Translations under genes and position numbers: made by a program
Shown: piece by piece, positions 1 through 5,641 of the stretch
Layout of the letters: each line of letters starts with the position of its first letter
Position numbering within the stretch: position 1 is the first letter of the stretch
Assembly (NCBI GenBank): GCA_946887345.1
Contig: CAMPKR010000154.1
Span: 1 to 6,164, forward strand
Source: an uncultured Bacteroidota bacterium
GTDB taxonomy: Bacteria > Bacteroidota > Bacteroidia > Chitinophagales > Chitinophagaceae
Reading direction: 5' to 3'
DNA: 6,164 nucleotides
The notes under the pieces: model-generated
The model's database searches: none
What the model saw: only the letters and a program-made list of their open reading frames with translations
What the model was told of the DNA's origin: nothing

Positions 1-315
1 GTACGGGAAGGACACTTGTTTGTAGAGGGCGGTGTATTTACCGAGCCGGGCCTCGTAGAGAATATGGCGCAAACGGCAGCCGCAGGTACAGGCTATAAAG
101 CACAGCAGGATGGTAAGCCAGCTCCCGTTGGTTTCATTGGTGCACTGAAGAATCTAAAAATTAGTAAACTGCCTCGAATAGGAGAAACCCTCACTACAGA
201 AGTTCTGTTCAAAATGCAGGTAATGAACGCACACATTGTGCAGGCAACGGTGAGGGTGAATGAACAGGAAATAGCTGATTGTGAATTGAAAATATTTTTA
301 CAGGATAACAATTAA
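1..315 (+). CDS. 3-hydroxyacyl-ACP dehydratase, FabZ/ApeP-like hotdog protein (3' part)
   Basis: The gene is cut by the left edge; the frame is open from base 1, so the real start lies outside and 104 residues are visible. The likely role is dehydration of 3-hydroxyacyl-ACP to trans-2-enoyl-ACP in the cytoplasm during chain extension. The visible segment begins REGHLFVEGG and runs into EPGLVENMAQ. This matches the FabZ-type active-site helix, in which a His (visible residue 5) and a Glu (visible residue 20, in VENMAQ) form the catalytic pair. The remainder reads as the beta-sheet half of a hotdog fold (GFIGALKNLKI, then alternating strands to KIFLQ). It ends 11 bases before the next gene, in the same direction, and a thioesterase and a ketosynthase follow. 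That setting favours a specialised pathway such as aryl polyene or flexirubin synthesis over housekeeping fabZ. The hotdog assignment is firm; the exact substrate is inferred. Confidence 0.8.
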   Translation, partial: VREGHLFVEGGVFTEPGLVENMAQTAAAGTGYKAQQDGKPAPVGFIGALKNLKISKLPRIGETLTTEVLFKMQVMNAHIVQATVRVNEQEIADCELKIFLQDNN

Positions 316-326
316 AATACGTACTT

Positions 327-947
327 ATGAAAAAGCTTACACTTTTAATTGCGGCAATCGTTTTTGCATTCAATGTAAATGCCCAGACAAAAGAGGACAT
401 TACAAACGGCAACACCGAACTCACCTGGTTGGGACTTGATTTCTCACAGGTGCATTTCATTGGTGCTGCCACCCAGTGGAAAGATGCCGGTGAGATCAGC
501 GACGACGAAATGAGAGACAAGTATATTGTAGGCTGGAACCAACTCTTTGTAAAAGAGCCTAAGAAGTTTGATGTAGCGAAGGCAACCCATCGCTCAGAGG
601 TCAAATTCAACCTGGATGTGACCGAAAAGGCCAACAATACACTAAGAAAGAGTTATTTCTATGATGACGGCAATTTATATCACACTCTCGACGAAGCCAA
701 AGTGAAAGACCTGGTGAAGAAATATAATTTCCAGGGAAACAAAGGCCTCGGTCTACTCTTCTTTGTGGAAGGGATGAGCAAAGGAAAGGAAGAAGCCTGT
801 GCCTGGGCAACTTTCGTTAATATGGAGAAAAAGGAAGTGTTGTGGACACAACGTGTAGTTGGCAAAGCCGGTATGAGCATCGGCTTCAGGAACTACTGGG
901 CAAACCCATTCAGCAACATGCTCAAAGACTTAGATAAAAAACTATAG
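327..947 (+). CDS. Secreted protein of unknown function
   Basis: I do not recognise a named family. The 206-residue product starts with a clear Sec signal peptide: MKK, a hydrophobic core to about residue 16, and a VNA|Q site that puts cleavage after residue 19. No lipobox Cys is present, so a soluble periplasmic or secreted protein is expected. The mature part has no further membrane segment. It holds an ELTWLGLDFS stretch (residues 31-40), a YIVGWNQLFV segment (66-75), a hydrophobic GLGLLFFVEG strand (120-129) and a single Cys at 158. My recollection is that unnamed Bacteroidetes secreted proteins with a similar W-x-G-x-D-F-S opening are common, but I cannot verify this. It starts 11 bases after the dehydratase and lies ahead of the thioesterase, so it is probably part of the same transcript. 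It may serve the envelope side of lipid or pigment placement, which is inference only. Confidence 0.85.
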   Translation: MKKLTLLIAAIVFAFNVNAQTKEDITNGNTELTWLGLDFSQVHFIGAATQWKDAGEISDDEMRDKYIVGWNQLFVKEPKKFDVAKATHRSEVKFNLDVTEKANNTLRKSYFYDDGNLYHTLDEAKVKDLVKKYNFQGNKGLGLLFFVEGMSKGKEEACAWATFVNMEKKEVLWTQRVVGKAGMSIGFRNYWANPFSNMLKDLDKKL

Positions 948-950
948 CGA

Positions 951-992
951 CACAGGGCGTAAGTACGGCTCTTCACCGTCAGTACGCCTCAC
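951..992. repeat. Diverged member of the GCGTnAG...ACGC palindromic element
   Basis: This imperfect hairpin lies in the 80-base gap after the secreted-protein gene. GCGTA (957-961) pairs with TACGC (983-987). An A/G, G/A, T/C mismatch patch follows, then ACGG (965-968) pairs with CCGT (976-979) around a 7-base loop. Its layout matches the two elements at 1461 and 1509: it opens CACA, then GCGTnAG, a central CTTCA, GTCAG, and closes ACGCnTCAC. The inner stem sequence differs but still pairs. There is no T-run after it, so it is not a standard intrinsic terminator. The relationship to the other two was judged by eye. Confidence 0.5.
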
Positions 993-998
993 CGGATG

Positions 999-1033
999 CT
1001 TACGACTAAATACTTACGACTTAAGACTTGAGC
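999..1033. repeat. Degenerate 7-base tandem array (consensus CTTACGA)
   Basis: Five consecutive heptads can be read: CTTACGA, CTAAATA, CTTACGA, CTTAAGA and CTTGAGC. The first four also form two 14-base units that match at 12 of 14 positions. The array runs directly into the thioesterase, and the proposed TTG start (1028-1030) lies inside the last heptad. TACTTACG (1011-1018) is also the exact reverse complement of CGTAAGTA at 958-965, so part of the array could fold back onto the hairpin upstream. Confidence 0.5.
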
Positions 1034-1453
1034 AAGACACTAAAACATAGTTTAGAAATAGAAGTAAAATTTTCCGAGGCCGATCCTCTCGGTATAGTTT
1101 GGCACGGGCACTATATCCGCTACTTCGAAGATGGTCGTGAAGCTTTCGGTAAAGCTTACGGCCTTCGCTATCTTGATCTGTACCGGGAGAATATAGTTAT
1201 TCCTATCGTTAAGATTGAGTGCGATTATAAGAAAATATTGCGCTATAGCCATCGGGTACGCCTGGAGACTACCTACCACGATACAAAAGCTGCAAAGCTG
1301 ATGTTCAAATACACGATGTTCGATATCAATACCAATGAGGTGATCGCCACAGGTAGCTCCATGCAGGTATTTACCAATAAAGAAACAATGGAACTGATGC
1401 TTACCGTCCCTCCCTTTATGCAGGAATGGAAGCGCAAATGGTTAAATGATTAA
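1028..1453 (+). CDS. Acyl-CoA/acyl-ACP thioesterase, 4-hydroxybenzoyl-CoA thioesterase (YbgC-like) family
   Basis: This is a 141-residue single-domain hotdog thioesterase, the usual length for the family, expected to hydrolyse an acyl- or aryl-thioester in the cytoplasm. The N-terminal motif EADPLGIVWHGHYIRYFED (residues 17-35) is the hallmark. Asp19, in D-P-x-G-I-V-W, aligns with the catalytic Asp of the 4-hydroxybenzoyl-CoA thioesterase group. The following helix, YFEDGREAF, matches the family's Y..y.E..R pattern. A TTG start at 1028 is chosen because an in-frame TAA sits at 1022-1024, no ATG occurs before the conserved motif, and the protein would otherwise lose the active site. TTG is a weak start and lies within a repeat, so expression may be low. 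It sits between a dehydratase and a ketosynthase, which fits release or editing of acyl chains in an aryl-polyene or flexirubin pathway. The family is certain; the substrate is unknown. Confidence 0.85.
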   Translation: MSKTLKHSLEIEVKFSEADPLGIVWHGHYIRYFEDGREAFGKAYGLRYLDLYRENIVIPIVKIECDYKKILRYSHRVRLETTYHDTKAAKLMFKYTMFDINTNEVIATGSSMQVFTNKETMELMLTVPPFMQEWKRKWLND

Positions 1454-1460
1454 ATAGATC

Positions 1461-1501
1461 CACATAGCGTCAGAACACCTTCAAGGTGTCAGACGCGTCA
1501 C
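1461..1501. repeat. Palindromic intergenic element, copy 1
   Basis: This 41-base element begins 7 bases after the thioesterase stop. GCGTC (1467-1471) pairs with GACGC (1492-1496), and ACACCTT (1475-1481) pairs with AAGGTGT (1483-1489) around a near-zero loop, with a small internal bulge between. It matches the copy 48 bases downstream at 36 of 41 positions. No T-run follows, so a Rho-independent terminator is unlikely. A REP-like element or an RNA stability or processing hairpin between thioesterase and ketosynthase is a better fit. Confidence 0.75.
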
Positions 1502-1508
1502 TAATAAA

Positions 1509-1549
1509 CACATAGCGTCAGCACACCTTTAAGGTGCCAGGCGCGCCAC
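1509..1549. repeat. Palindromic intergenic element, copy 2
   Basis: This is the second 41-base unit, ending 7 bases before the ketosynthase ATG. It differs from copy 1 at five positions. The outer stem is kept: GCGTC (1515-1519) against GGCGC (1540-1544) uses a T.G wobble where copy 1 has T-A. The inner stem CACCTT (1524-1529) with AAGGTG (1531-1536) is unchanged; one outer inner-stem pair (1523/1537) is lost. Because it is so close to the start codon, the hairpin in mRNA would sit next to the ribosome landing site of the ketosynthase. Confidence 0.75.
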
Positions 1550-1556
1550 AAGCAAA

Positions 1557-2681
1557 ATGACCCCTGTTTACGCCATAGCCTCCAACATTACCTCTTCCCT
1601 TGGCATCACCACCGCGGCCAACTGGCAAGCTGTTGCCGCAGGTAAGATCGGCGTGGGGCGCTACGAAGATACTTCCCTCAGCAATACTCCGTTCTTTGCC
1701 TCACGCATAGAACCGGCGGTGTGGCAGAGAATTCACCAGCAAACAAGGAGCAAGGATGTATTGTCCCCCTTTGAGCAATTGGCTATCTTCTCAGCCAGGC
1801 AAGCTTTGAATGAATGCCGGGAAGAGCTTGATCACTCGCAAACAGTATTCATTCTCTCTACTACCAAGGGCAATATAGAGTGGTTGGAGCAGGTGCCTGA
1901 AGAGCGCTTGCGACTGAGCACAAGCGCCAATATCATTGCCAAAGAGTTGGGCATCGCTAAAGCAGAAGTGATATCTCACGCCTGCGTTTCCGGTGTTGTG
2001 GCACTGATGCATGCCCAGCGTTTGCTGCAGGCGGGTAAGTACAAGAATGCTGTAGTAACTGGTTGCGATCGCTTTTCAAAATTTGTACTGAACGGTTTTC
2101 AATCCTTCCAGGCTATAGCTGATGAACCATGCCGGCCTTTCGATGCCGCCCGCAAAGGCATCAATCTCGGCGAGGCAGCAGCTACCATAGTGTTATCTGT
2201 AAATACAGAAATGCCCTTGGCACAAATACATTCTGGCTCCACCTCCAACGATGCCAATCACATCTCCGGCCCTTCCCGAACAGGTGAAGAATTGGCATTG
2301 GCGATTGAACGGGCTTTGAATGAAGCCAACATCAGCGCTTCGCAGATAAACATGATTTCCGCCCACGGTACAGCCACTATGTATAATGATGAAATGGAGG
2401 CAAAAGCATTTGCTGTTTCAGGTTTGCTTGCAAGCCCTGTGCACAGCTTTAAAGGTTATGTAGGCCACACGCTCGGCGCAGCCGGAGTGGTAGAGACAGC
2501 CATGATAATAGAAGCCATCCAGCGCCAACAACTCATCCCTTCCCCCGGCTACTCAGAAAGCGGTGTCTCTGAACAACTGAATGTCACAACCGAAATGCAG
2601 CCAGCAGAACTCAACTACGTCCTCAAAACCGCCTCCGGCTTCGGCGGGTGTAACGCAACATTGGTAGTCGGAAAAGCCTGA
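1557..2681 (+). CDS. Beta-ketoacyl-ACP synthase (KAS I/II, FabF-like)
   Basis: This condensing enzyme performs decarboxylative Claisen condensation of an acyl thioester with malonyl-ACP. The full thiolase-fold catalytic set is visible: nucleophile Cys143 in SHACVSGVVAL, His270 in SAHGTATMYND, Lys299 and His304 in KGYVGHTLGAAG, and the C-terminal GFGGCNATLV loop. A PFDAARKGINLGEAAA segment (194-209) also matches the family. All three catalytic residues are present, so it is an active ketosynthase and not a chain-length factor. At 374 residues it is somewhat shorter than housekeeping FabF (about 410). The ATG at 1557 is the only reasonable start, since an in-frame TAA lies at 1530-1532. It follows a hotdog dehydratase and a thioesterase in the same direction, as in aryl-polyene and flexirubin clusters. 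It is the last + strand gene before a convergent junction, so it probably closes that transcript. The pigment pathway is inferred from context. Confidence 0.9.
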   Translation: MTPVYAIASNITSSLGITTAANWQAVAAGKIGVGRYEDTSLSNTPFFASRIEPAVWQRIHQQTRSKDVLSPFEQLAIFSARQALNECREELDHSQTVFILSTTKGNIEWLEQVPEERLRLSTSANIIAKELGIAKAEVISHACVSGVVALMHAQRLLQAGKYKNAVVTGCDRFSKFVLNGFQSFQAIADEPCRPFDAARKGINLGEAAATIVLSVNTEMPLAQIHSGSTSNDANHISGPSRTGEELALAIERALNEANISASQINMISAHGTATMYNDEMEAKAFAVSGLLASPVHSFKGYVGHTLGAAGVVETAMIIEAIQRQQLIPSPGYSESGVSEQLNVTTEMQPAELNYVLKTASGFGGCNATLVVGKA

Positions 2682-2692
2682 CCAACGCCACC

Positions 2693-2760
2693 GTCATTGC
2701 GAGCCGCAAAACAGAACTCAGTTGAGAACTGAACCGCAGAGAATGCGGCGTGGCAATCTC
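2693..2760. repeat. Nested REP-like palindrome in the convergent gap
   Basis: The 108-base gap between the converging ketosynthase and DUF4304-like genes is largely one palindrome. ATTGC (2696-2700) pairs with GCAAT (2753-2757), and GCCGCA (2703-2708) pairs with TGCGGC (2744-2749). Alternative local hairpins exist: CCGCA (2734-2738) with TGCGG (2744-2748), and CAGTT (2719-2723) with AACTG (2727-2731). The borders GTCATTGCGAG and GGCAATCTC resemble a widespread bacterial intergenic repeat type, from memory. It could act as a two-way transcription end point, but neither side has a T-run. Confidence 0.65.
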
Positions 2761-2789
2761 ACGTGATGTCCTTGCGAAATAAGGCGTTC

Positions 2790-3275
2790 TCAAATAGCTT
2801 TAGCCATTTCCAGGTAGCTTTTTCTCTGTCCGTCAGTAAGGCCGACGCAAATACCCCCTTCCCACTCTTTTATGAGATCAGAGGTTAGTGAATAACTCTC
2901 TAATTGTGGTAAAATAGTGCTTTGTATTATAGAACATACTTCCTTAAGAGCTGGTAGCACGTCAGTTTCTTTCGTAATTGTCCACCACTTGTCATAAGCT
3001 GGAGAGGTATAACAGCCAATTCTTTTAAACCAATGCGAGTATAAATAAGCTGGTTTTCCTTCCTGAGTTGATTGAAACAAGGGTACAGATAGTATGGTTG
3101 TATTTATTGTAAACTTAATACTATCAGCATCAGAGTCCATACTTTTCTGAAGTTGGATAAAAAATACTAGGTCGTTTTTTTGAAAGCTAAAGTTGTTACC
3201 CGATTTTTTATACCCCAAAGGTTTTAGAACATCTTGTAATCCTGAAAGTAGTTGTTTGGTGAAGTCTTTGTTCAT
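2790..3275 (-). CDS. DUF4304-like protein of unknown function
   Basis: This is a 161-residue cytoplasmic protein without signal peptide or membrane segment. Its layout fits the DUF4304 family as I remember it: an N-terminal helix ending LKPLGYKKSGNNF (residues 17-29), a strand with FIQLQKS (39-45), an INTTIL strand (57-62), then HWFKRIGC (81-88) and a YDKWWTI segment (94-100), followed by a helix near the C-terminus. No biochemical role is established for that family that I can name, and no catalytic motif stands out. The gene starts at an ATG 30 bases after the M20 amidohydrolase stop and is the last gene of the - strand run. Its DNA is markedly AT-rich (39 G+C of 120 bases at 3121-3240, against 29 of 60 at 3901-3960 in the neighbour), suggesting recent acquisition. 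The protein is very likely real; the family call is moderate. Confidence 0.75.
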   Translation of the reverse strand: MNKDFTKQLLSGLQDVLKPLGYKKSGNNFSFQKNDLVFFIQLQKSMDSDADSIKFTINTTILSVPLFQSTQEGKPAYLYSHWFKRIGCYTSPAYDKWWTITKETDVLPALKEVCSIIQSTILPQLESYSLTSDLIKEWEGGICVGLTDGQRKSYLEMAKAI

Positions 3276-3305
3276 AGCCTGGTAGCTTATCCGTCCATCA
3301 ACGAA

Positions 3306-4493
3306 CTATTTACTGCCCACTGCTTTGAAGGCTACCCAAGCCATCATCCCCACACCCACCTTTAGCGCGTTCTCATTAATATCAAAATGAGCATTGTGCA
3401 CAGGAGCCGTGAATTCCTTGTCGTCAGTGTTAGTGCCAATGCGGAAGAAACATCCGGGCACATGATGGGTATAGAAGCTGAAATCTTCTCCCGCCATCCT
3501 CGGACTTAACGTCTTCACATTTTCTGCACCCATATAGTCCTTAGCCCAGTCTTCTGCTTGTGCGGTAAGTGCCGGATCGTTAAAAAGGGAAGGGTAGCCA
3601 ACAGGTATCTCCACGGTCGCAGTAGCGCCGTATGCAGCGCAGGTCTGCTCCGTTATTTTTTTGATCCAGTCGTGTGCCTCATAGCGCCATTTTTCATCCA
3701 TGGTGCGGAAGGTACCGAGTATCTCTACGCTGTCAGGTATTACATTGGTAGCAAAGCCTCCTGATATCTTACCAAAGGTCAGTACAGATGGAATAAACGC
3801 AGTCGCCTTACGCGACACCACCTGTTGCAGGGCAACTATTACTTGTGCCCCTATAGCTATCGGGTCCACAGTCTGGTGGGGCAGGGCAGCGTGCCCGCCT
3901 TTTCCATGTATGGTTATGTATATTTCGTCGGCGCTCGCCATATACTGCCCTCCGCGGAAACCAACGGTTCCATAAGGCAGGTGAGGATACACATGCAGCG
4001 CAAAGATCGACTCTGGTTTAGGGTTTTCCAATACACCATCCTTAATCATCAGGCTGGCGCCTCCGGGGTGCTTTTCTTCTCCGGGCTGGAAAATAAGTTT
4101 GATAGTGCCTTCCCATTCATCGCGCAGCTCATGTAGTATCTTAGCTGCACCCAGCAGGCAACTGCTGTGCACATCATGCCCGCAGGCATGCATTACGCCG
4201 TCGTTCTGCGATCTGTAGCTAGTGGTATTGGCTTCCTGTATGGGCAGGGCATCCATGTCAGCACGGAGTGCGATGCACCGCTTACCAGGGTTTTCACCCT
4301 CCAGTATGCCCACCACGCCGGTGCCAGCCACACCGGTCTGGTGTTTAATACCCCAGTCAGTAAGTTTTTGTGCTATAAAAGATGATGTCTCGTATTCCTG
4401 GAAGGAAAGCTCAGGGTGCGAATGGATGTGGTGGCGTATAGCCTGTACTTCAGGAAAATACTGCTCGGCCTTAGTCCGTATCTGATTTATCAT
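3306..4493 (-). CDS. M20 family amidohydrolase (N-acyl-L-amino acid / hippurate hydrolase type)
   Basis: This 395-residue metal-dependent amidohydrolase is predicted to release amino acids from N-acyl amino acids or similar amides in the cytoplasm. Metal and catalytic positions are visible: Cys104, His106 and Asp107 in MHACGHDVH, Glu139-Glu140 in QPGEE, His167 in FALHVYP, and His366 in PVHNAHFD. The lid/dimerisation domain carries GKGGHAALPH (His201) and GGFATNVIPD. The N-terminus IRHHIHSHPELSFQE is the classic family opening. The ATG at 4493 is chosen: the frame extends to a TTG at 4529, but the twelve added residues fit no family pattern and would deepen the overlap. With this start it overlaps the end of the SPOR gene by 23 bases, so translational coupling is likely. 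No signal peptide is seen. The true substrate (acyl amino acid, hippurate, IAA conjugate or peptide) cannot be told from sequence. Confidence 0.93.
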   Translation of the reverse strand: MINQIRTKAEQYFPEVQAIRHHIHSHPELSFQEYETSSFIAQKLTDWGIKHQTGVAGTGVVGILEGENPGKRCIALRADMDALPIQEANTTSYRSQNDGVMHACGHDVHSSCLLGAAKILHELRDEWEGTIKLIFQPGEEKHPGGASLMIKDGVLENPKPESIFALHVYPHLPYGTVGFRGGQYMASADEIYITIHGKGGHAALPHQTVDPIAIGAQVIVALQQVVSRKATAFIPSVLTFGKISGGFATNVIPDSVEILGTFRTMDEKWRYEAHDWIKKITEQTCAAYGATATVEIPVGYPSLFNDPALTAQAEDWAKDYMGAENVKTLSPRMAGEDFSFYTHHVPGCFFRIGTNTDDKEFTAPVHNAHFDINENALKVGVGMMAWVAFKAVGSK

Positions 4494-4929
4494 CTTTGCT
4501 TTTATTGGAACTAAAGTTACGGAACACAACGATATCCGGAACTATCATGCAGGGATTATACATAGAGCTCAGCTGACGGTATAGTTCCAGCGCTTCTGCC
4601 CGAGATCCGAAATCGCCGACTTTTACCCTGAAGTGCGGCGAAACATAGGTTATATAGGCGCGCACACCGGGAAAGCGGCGCACAAAGTCGATCTTCATCT
4701 TGTTGGCTTTCGCCCTGTCGCTGCCGCTGTATATCTGTACCCTGTAGCCCGGACCGGAATATATTGAGCTGCCGCCGCTGCTTACTTTACGCTTTTTCAG
4801 CACTATGTCCAGGCGGCTATCAGCATGGAGGGACGTATATACAGGCATGCCGGTAGAGTCCACCCTGGGTTGCGCATCCGCTGTTTGGCAAAAGCAAAAC
4901 AATACAAGTATGTAAACTAATTTCTTCAT
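4471..4929 (-). CDS. Secreted SPOR-domain protein
   Basis: The 152-residue product has a Sec signal peptide (hydrophobic residues 4-14, ADA|Q cleavage after residue 19). C12 and C14 lie in the core without a lipobox, so a lipoprotein is unlikely. After a short linker with HADSRLDIVLKK (35-46), residues about 61-126 form a SPOR domain: GYRVQIYSGS, a helix DRAKANKMKIDFVRRF, strands YITYVSP and HFRVKVGDF, a second helix SRAEALELYRQL, and a closing strand. SPOR domains bind peptidoglycan stripped of stem peptides, typically at the division site, so a periplasmic wall-binding role is expected. The C-terminal tail is polar (SSNKSKDDKSDTD). It starts 33 bases after deoC and its end overlaps the M20 gene. 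It has no catalytic domain, so it probably acts as a binding or scaffold protein. Confidence 0.88.
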   Translation of the reverse strand: MKKLVYILVLFCFCQTADAQPRVDSTGMPVYTSLHADSRLDIVLKKRKVSSGGSSIYSGPGYRVQIYSGSDRAKANKMKIDFVRRFPGVRAYITYVSPHFRVKVGDFGSRAEALELYRQLSSMYNPCMIVPDIVVFRNFSSNKSKDDKSDTD

Positions 4930-4949
4930 AGTTATAGATACCTAAACCC

Positions 4950-4984
4950 CAATTCCAAATTACTAATTCCCAATTCCTAAATGT
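4950..4984. repeat. Degenerate 7-base tandem array (consensus CAATTCC)
   Basis: Consecutive heptads read CAATTCC, AAATTAC, TAATTCC, CAATTCC and TAAATGT on the + strand. The array spans the deoC stop codon. On the - strand it encodes the last residues of DeoC (L-G-I-G-N-stop) and forms part of the leader of the SPOR gene. The period equals that of the array at 999-1033, although the unit sequence differs. The array is short and degenerate, so chance or AT-rich simple sequence remains possible. Confidence 0.4.
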
Positions 4985-5637
4985 TCCCTACTTTCTTTCA
5001 CTATCTGCAGGCTCGCAGAGCAACCTATCCTTGTCGCGCCCGCATCCACCAGTTCTTTCGCAAAGGCAAAGGTACGGATACCGCCTGAAGCTTTTATTTC
5101 TATGCTGGCCGGCAGGTGCTTACGCATCAGTTGCACTGCATGTATGCTGGCGCCCTTGTCTGCATAGCCTGTGGAGGTTTTCATAAAGTCGATACCCAGC
5201 GGCGCGTACAGTTCGCAGCATTTCACTATCTCTTCATCACCCAGCACACCGCTTTCTATTATTACTTTTATGCTCTTGCCTGCCTCATGTACCACACGGG
5301 TACACTGACCTATCTCATCTGTCAGCAACGTGTAGTTTCCGTCTTTCAGTGCTGTCACATTATGAACCATGTCCAGTTCATCTGCTCCGTCCTCTATGGC
5401 CTGCGCTATATCTTCCATCTTCGCCCCCAACGAGCAATACCCGAAAGGGAATCCTATCACGGTAGCTACCTTCACTTCACTTTCCTCTGTCATTTCCTTC
5501 GCTGCCTTCACAAAATAAGGTGGCACGCACACCGCAGCAAAACGATGTTCTACTGCCTCCGCACATAGCTTACTTATGTCCTCGAACGTCGTCGTAGGCT
5601 TCAGTATCGTATGGTCTATGTACGGGGCTATCTCCAC
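4963..5637 (-). CDS. deoC: Deoxyribose-phosphate aldolase
   Basis: DeoC cleaves 2-deoxy-D-ribose 5-phosphate to glyceraldehyde 3-phosphate and acetaldehyde, in deoxynucleoside salvage in the cytoplasm. The 224-residue class I TIM-barrel aldolase shows the expected catalytic set: Schiff-base Lys153 in DFMKTSTG, Lys182 in EIKASGGIRT, and Asp89 in DELDMVHN. The opening IAPYIDHTILKPTTT and the VIGFPFGY loop are family hallmarks, and the length is typical of the short bacterial form. The start is GTG at 5637; no ATG occurs before residue 49, and the GTG start gives the standard N-terminus. Its first base is the last base of the icd stop (TAGTG), so its translation is probably coupled to icd. The C-terminal residues lie in a 7-base repeat array and may vary between relatives. 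No other deo or nucleoside phosphorylase gene is visible nearby. Confidence 0.96.
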   Translation of the reverse strand: MEIAPYIDHTILKPTTTFEDISKLCAEAVEHRFAAVCVPPYFVKAAKEMTEESEVKVATVIGFPFGYCSLGAKMEDIAQAIEDGADELDMVHNVTALKDGNYTLLTDEIGQCTRVVHEAGKSIKVIIESGVLGDEEIVKCCELYAPLGIDFMKTSTGYADKGASIHAVQLMRKHLPASIEIKASGGIRTFAFAKELVDAGATRIGCSASLQIVKESREHLGIGN

Positions 5638-5641
5638 TACA
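5635..5641 (-). other. TAGTG stop/start overlap joining icd and deoC
   Basis: On the - strand the icd stop TAG (5639-5637) and the deoC start GTG (5637-5635) share one G. Ribosomes ending icd would be placed to reinitiate on deoC, which helps a weak GTG start without an evident Shine-Dalgarno motif. This supports a single transcript for the two genes. Confidence 0.75.

Noticed and set aside
280..305. TATTTTTA ahead of the secreted-protein gene as a -7 box
   Set aside because: It lies inside the dehydratase coding sequence, lacks the final G, and no TTTG-type -33 box sits at a proper distance.
209..637. 142-codon open frame on the - strand
   Set aside because: It lies opposite the dehydratase end and the secreted-protein gene, crosses their boundary, and its translation is low-complexity with no recognisable fold. 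It is a shadow of the + strand genes.
1461..1549. Possible two-unit CRISPR array or intrinsic terminator pair
   Set aside because: The units are strong palindromes separated by only 7 bases, with no spacer-sized unique sequence, and no T-run follows either hairpin.
3558..4485. Several + strand open frames of 68-103 codons inside the M20 gene
   Set aside because: All are antisense to a well-supported amidohydrolase with intact motifs. They overlap one another and none shows a motif of its own.
4494..4529. Longer M20 start at 4529
   Set aside because: The codon there is TTG. The twelve extra residues are not family-like and would enlarge the overlap with the SPOR gene to 59 bases, whereas the ATG at 4493 gives the standard N-terminus.
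4930..4962. Possible Bacteroidetes promoter ahead of the SPOR gene (TAATTTG on the - strand)
   Set aside because: The -7 consensus TAnnTTTG needs two bases between TA and TTTG; here there is one. The match also lies in a repeat array, so support is too weak.
5116..5568. 150-codon open frame on the + strand inside deoC
   Set aside because: It is fully antisense to a certain deoC gene, with a Cys/His/Tyr-rich translation typical of a reverse-frame shadow.
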